Position numbers and translations under genes: made by a program. Shown here piece by piece: positions 7,139 through 8,257 of a DNA stretch of 8,257 nt. Source of the stretch: Promethearchaeota archaeon (GTDB lineage: Archaea; Asgardarchaeota; Lokiarchaeia; Sigynarchaeales; SOKP01); contig JAEOTJ010000308.1 in the NCBI GenBank assembly GCA_016839905.1, positions 1-8,257 of the forward strand, read 5' to 3'. The notes beneath the pieces are model-generated. The model made no database searches. It worked only from the letters and a program-made list of their open reading frames with translations, and was not told where the DNA came from. Each line of letters opens with the position of its first letter. The first letter of the stretch is position 1.

Positions 7139-7831
7139 TTGTCAGCCATTAAATTGGATTTACATGTTCATACGATATATTCTGGAGACTCTCTTATAAC
7201 TATAAAAGATTTATTAAAATATGCTAAAATCAAGGGATTAGCAGGATTTGCTATAACAGACCATAATACTTTAAAAGCCTACCATATTCTTAAGAAAAAG
7301 GCTCAAAAAGAACAGCTCATTATAATTCCAGGTTTAGAAATTGAGACTCATATTGGTGAAGTGATTGGATACTTTATAGATGATGATTTTAAATTAAAAA
7401 AAGATGAAAAAGATTTTTTTAATATTGTAGAAAAAATAAGGGATCATAATGGGTTGATTGTAGTGCCTCATCCATTCGATTTCTTAAGAAATAATCACCT
7501 AAAAATGAGTTTTTTAAGTGACAAAATAATTAAAAAATACATTAATGGTATAGAAATCTTAAATTCAAGAATTATATTCAAATCATGCGTTAAAAAAGCA
7601 AGAAAATTTAAAAATAAATACCATCTCTTTGAAACGGGAGGTTCAGATGCTCATACTATTAAGGAACTCGGAAATGCTTACACATTAATTAATGACATCT
7701 CTGATTTTTCTCTAGAAAGCATAAAAAAAAACCTACTGGCAAGAAAATCAAGAAGTTTAGGAAAATTATCAAGCCCCTTAGTGCATGCCATAACTGTAAT
7801 GAATAAAATAAAAAAAGGATTATATTTTTAA
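7139..7831 (+). CDS. PHP-domain metal-dependent phosphoesterase
   Basis: This is a 230-residue single-domain PHP protein. The metal-binding motifs are all visible: H9-x-H11 in LDLHVHTIYSGDS, D41-H42 in AITDHNT, GLEIET with E67 and E69 followed by H71, H111-P-F-D (VVPHPFD), and D170-x-H172 in GGSDAHT. The PHP fold binds two or three metals and hydrolyses phosphoesters; members include histidinol phosphatase, nucleotide phosphatases and the 5'-3' exonuclease YciV/TrpH. This protein lacks the extra insert domain expected in YciV/TrpH, and no feature fixes its substrate. It begins 15 nt after the UbiA-type gene and is probably in its transcript. In mycobacteria the product of DPPR synthase must lose its 5-phosphate, and this neighbour could do that here. 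That link is inference only. Confidence 0.82.
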   Translation: MSAIKLDLHVHTIYSGDSLITIKDLLKYAKIKGLAGFAITDHNTLKAYHILKKKAQKEQLIIIPGLEIETHIGEVIGYFIDDDFKLKKDEKDFFNIVEKIRDHNGLIVVPHPFDFLRNNHLKMSFLSDKIIKKYINGIEILNSRIIFKSCVKKARKFKNKYHLFETGGSDAHTIKELGNAYTLINDISDFSLESIKKNLLARKSRSLGKLSSPLVHAITVMNKIKKGLYF

Positions 7832-7835
7832 ATAA

Positions 7836-7949
7836 ATGATTATGCCTATAAAACCTCAGATTTTTATAGTGAAAACAACACCCAAGACGGTATTAGAAGA
7901 TTATATGAAATTAATGCATTTACCAGGAAAATGTTTAAATTTAATTTAA
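7836..7949 (+). pseudogene. Short ORF resembling the truncated start of a DUF362-type gene
   Basis: ATG 7836 starts 4 nt after the PHP stop and gives a 37-residue frame ending at TAA 7947. In-frame ATG 7842 is an alternative start. The stretch PQIFIVKTTPKTVLEDYMKL looks like genuine protein and recalls, from memory, the N-terminal strand and helix of DUF362 proteins ('KV.IVKT.PETVLEDY..LM'). The frame stops after LPGKCLNLI, and no continuation of this family is visible in any frame before the transposon end, so it is most likely a decayed fragment. The parent family is only a tentative recollection, and a small intact gene cannot be excluded. Confidence 0.4.
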
Positions 7950-8106
7950 AAATAATCCTTTTTCTTTGTTTTAACTTTCTTTTTTTAAACTTGATCTTCT
8001 CGCATGGCGTCCAGTAAAATAAAAATATCATTCTTGATAAAATCCCCTAAGTTTAAGAGACGTAAATCTATAATATATATTTAAACTAAATTTAGTGGAA
8101 TTATTA
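7950..8106. other. Unassigned AT-rich spacer between gene fragment and transposon end
   Basis: I see no convincing coding frame or RNA here. It holds pyrimidine-rich runs (about 7957-7987) that could serve as a terminator for the unit to the left, and a TATA-like stretch at about 8072-8086. The base content does not distinguish host DNA from transposon debris. Confidence 0.4.
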
Positions 8107-8112
8107 ATTGAA

Positions 8113-8257
8113 CTACTCGCCCTTAAAAGGGCGAGATTCCTTTTTCCTCGAAAACTGCCTAAAAAGATTCCGAAAAATCTCTTTAGGTCTTACATTTTCT
8201 CCAAAGGCGTGACTTCCCGTCGTTCCAACGGTAGATATATCCTCATGGATAATCATA
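8113..8257 (-). CDS. tnpB: TnpB (IS605 OrfB) RNA-guided nuclease, C-terminal fragment
   Basis: Reading the minus strand from the window edge gives 47 codons before TAG (plus 8113-8115). The peptide contains STVGTTGSHAFGENVRP and ends in a basic tail, RQFSRKKESRPFKGE. This is the typical TnpB ending found after the last RuvC and zinc-finger motifs ('R.GT.G..AFG...RP'). The catalytic residues lie beyond the window, so intactness cannot be judged. The Met at 8254-8256 is probably internal. TnpB is an RNA-guided DNA endonuclease that helps keep IS200/IS605 elements in place. The 3' end of the gene overlaps the candidate guide RNA scaffold. Confidence 0.72.
   Translation of the reverse strand, partial: MIIHEDISTVGTTGSHAFGENVRPKEIFRNLFRQFSRKKESRPFKGE
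8116..8135 (-). repeat. Perfect GC-rich inverted repeat at the TnpB right end
   Basis: CTCGCCC and GGGCGAG flank a TTAAAA loop that can add one more T-A pair. It is the most GC-rich hairpin in the window and touches the tnpB stop codon. Its likely roles are recognition of the transposon end by TnpA and folding of the guide RNA. Confidence 0.75.
8158..8187 (-). repeat. Imperfect hairpin inside the tnpB 3' end
   Basis: CCTAAA-A-AGATT pairs with AATCT-C-TTTAGG: 11 base pairs, one A-C mismatch and a 6-nt loop. Its place inside the coding end of tnpB fits a stem of the overlapping guide RNA scaffold. Confidence 0.5.

Larger units (their letters stand above)
8107..8257 (-). mobile_element. Right end of an IS200/IS605-type TnpB element, partial
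   Basis: The right end is recognised from the minus-strand TnpB C-terminus, a perfect GC-rich hairpin at its stop codon, and the following TTCAAT (minus strand, plus 8107-8112), which resembles the termini of such elements. The left end and any tnpA gene lie outside the window. The exact boundary near 8107 is inferred. Confidence 0.6.
8107..8257 (-). ncRNA. Probable 3' part of TnpB reRNA (omega-RNA) scaffold
   Basis: In IS605-family elements the guide RNA overlaps the 3' end of tnpB and ends with a guide copied from DNA just outside the right end. Here two hairpins lie in the correct place on the minus strand: an 11-pair stem with one mismatch (8158-8187) and a perfect stem at the stop codon (8116-8135). 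If the element ends near 8107, the guide would come from about 8087-8106, read on the minus strand. The 5' end of the RNA is unknown and transcription is inferred. Confidence 0.45.

Noticed and set aside
7864..8031. Minus-strand open frame of 55 codons
   Set aside because: It has low-complexity Lys/Ile/Leu composition, shows no family motif and no ribosome site, and overlaps the better-supported plus-strand fragment.
1..8257. CRISPR array or tandem DNA repeats
   Set aside because: No spaced direct repeats were seen. The only clear repeats are the hairpins at the TnpB end.

Overview
The window is very AT-rich. Its genes look archaeal: TATA-like boxes, Shine-Dalgarno sites, GTG and TTG starts, and a tRNA-Gln with an A1-U72 pair and no encoded CCA. 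It also carries proteins whose closest recognisable relatives are eukaryotic secretory-pathway or translation factors. The best reading is an Asgard archaeon of Lokiarchaeia-like composition. This rests on family knowledge and motif reading, because no database search was possible.

Layout. Positions 1-1149 hold the 3' part of a ribophorin I (OST1) homologue with ectodomain, one membrane helix and a cytosolic helical tail. A Trm112-family zinc protein follows after 14 nt, carrying a long insertion (1164-1808). A tRNA-Gln(TTG) lies at 1833-1905, and its likely TATA box overlaps the end of the Trm112 gene. Next comes a GPT/ALG7-type polyprenyl-phosphate GlcNAc-1-phosphate transferase (2015-3394). 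A second apparent transcription unit follows a 158-nt AT-rich gap: an M48 membrane metalloprotease with a ~380-residue unassigned C-terminal region (3553-6144), a UbiA-superfamily enzyme resembling decaprenyl-phosphate phosphoribosyltransferase (6173-7123), and a PHP-domain phosphoesterase (7139-7831). After that sits a short ORF that looks like the broken 5' end of a DUF362-type gene (7836-7949). About 160 nt of unassigned sequence separates it from the right end of a TnpB (IS200/IS605-type) element on the minus strand, with the TnpB C-terminus and a probable reRNA/omega-RNA 3' end (8107-8257).

How the genes may work together. Three products fit lipid-linked glycan metabolism and N-glycosylation. 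The GPT enzyme would start the glycan on a polyprenyl phosphate, the ribophorin I homologue would be part of or associated with the oligosaccharyltransferase, and the UbiA enzyme would make a polyprenyl-phosphoryl pentose donor. The PHP protein directly after the UbiA gene could supply the missing dephosphorylation step. The M48 protease fits membrane-protein quality control or processing. The main points of interest are the eukaryote-like features of the glycosylation and Trm112 genes, the protease's C-terminal region, and a tRNA-Gln with C at the normally invariant U33.
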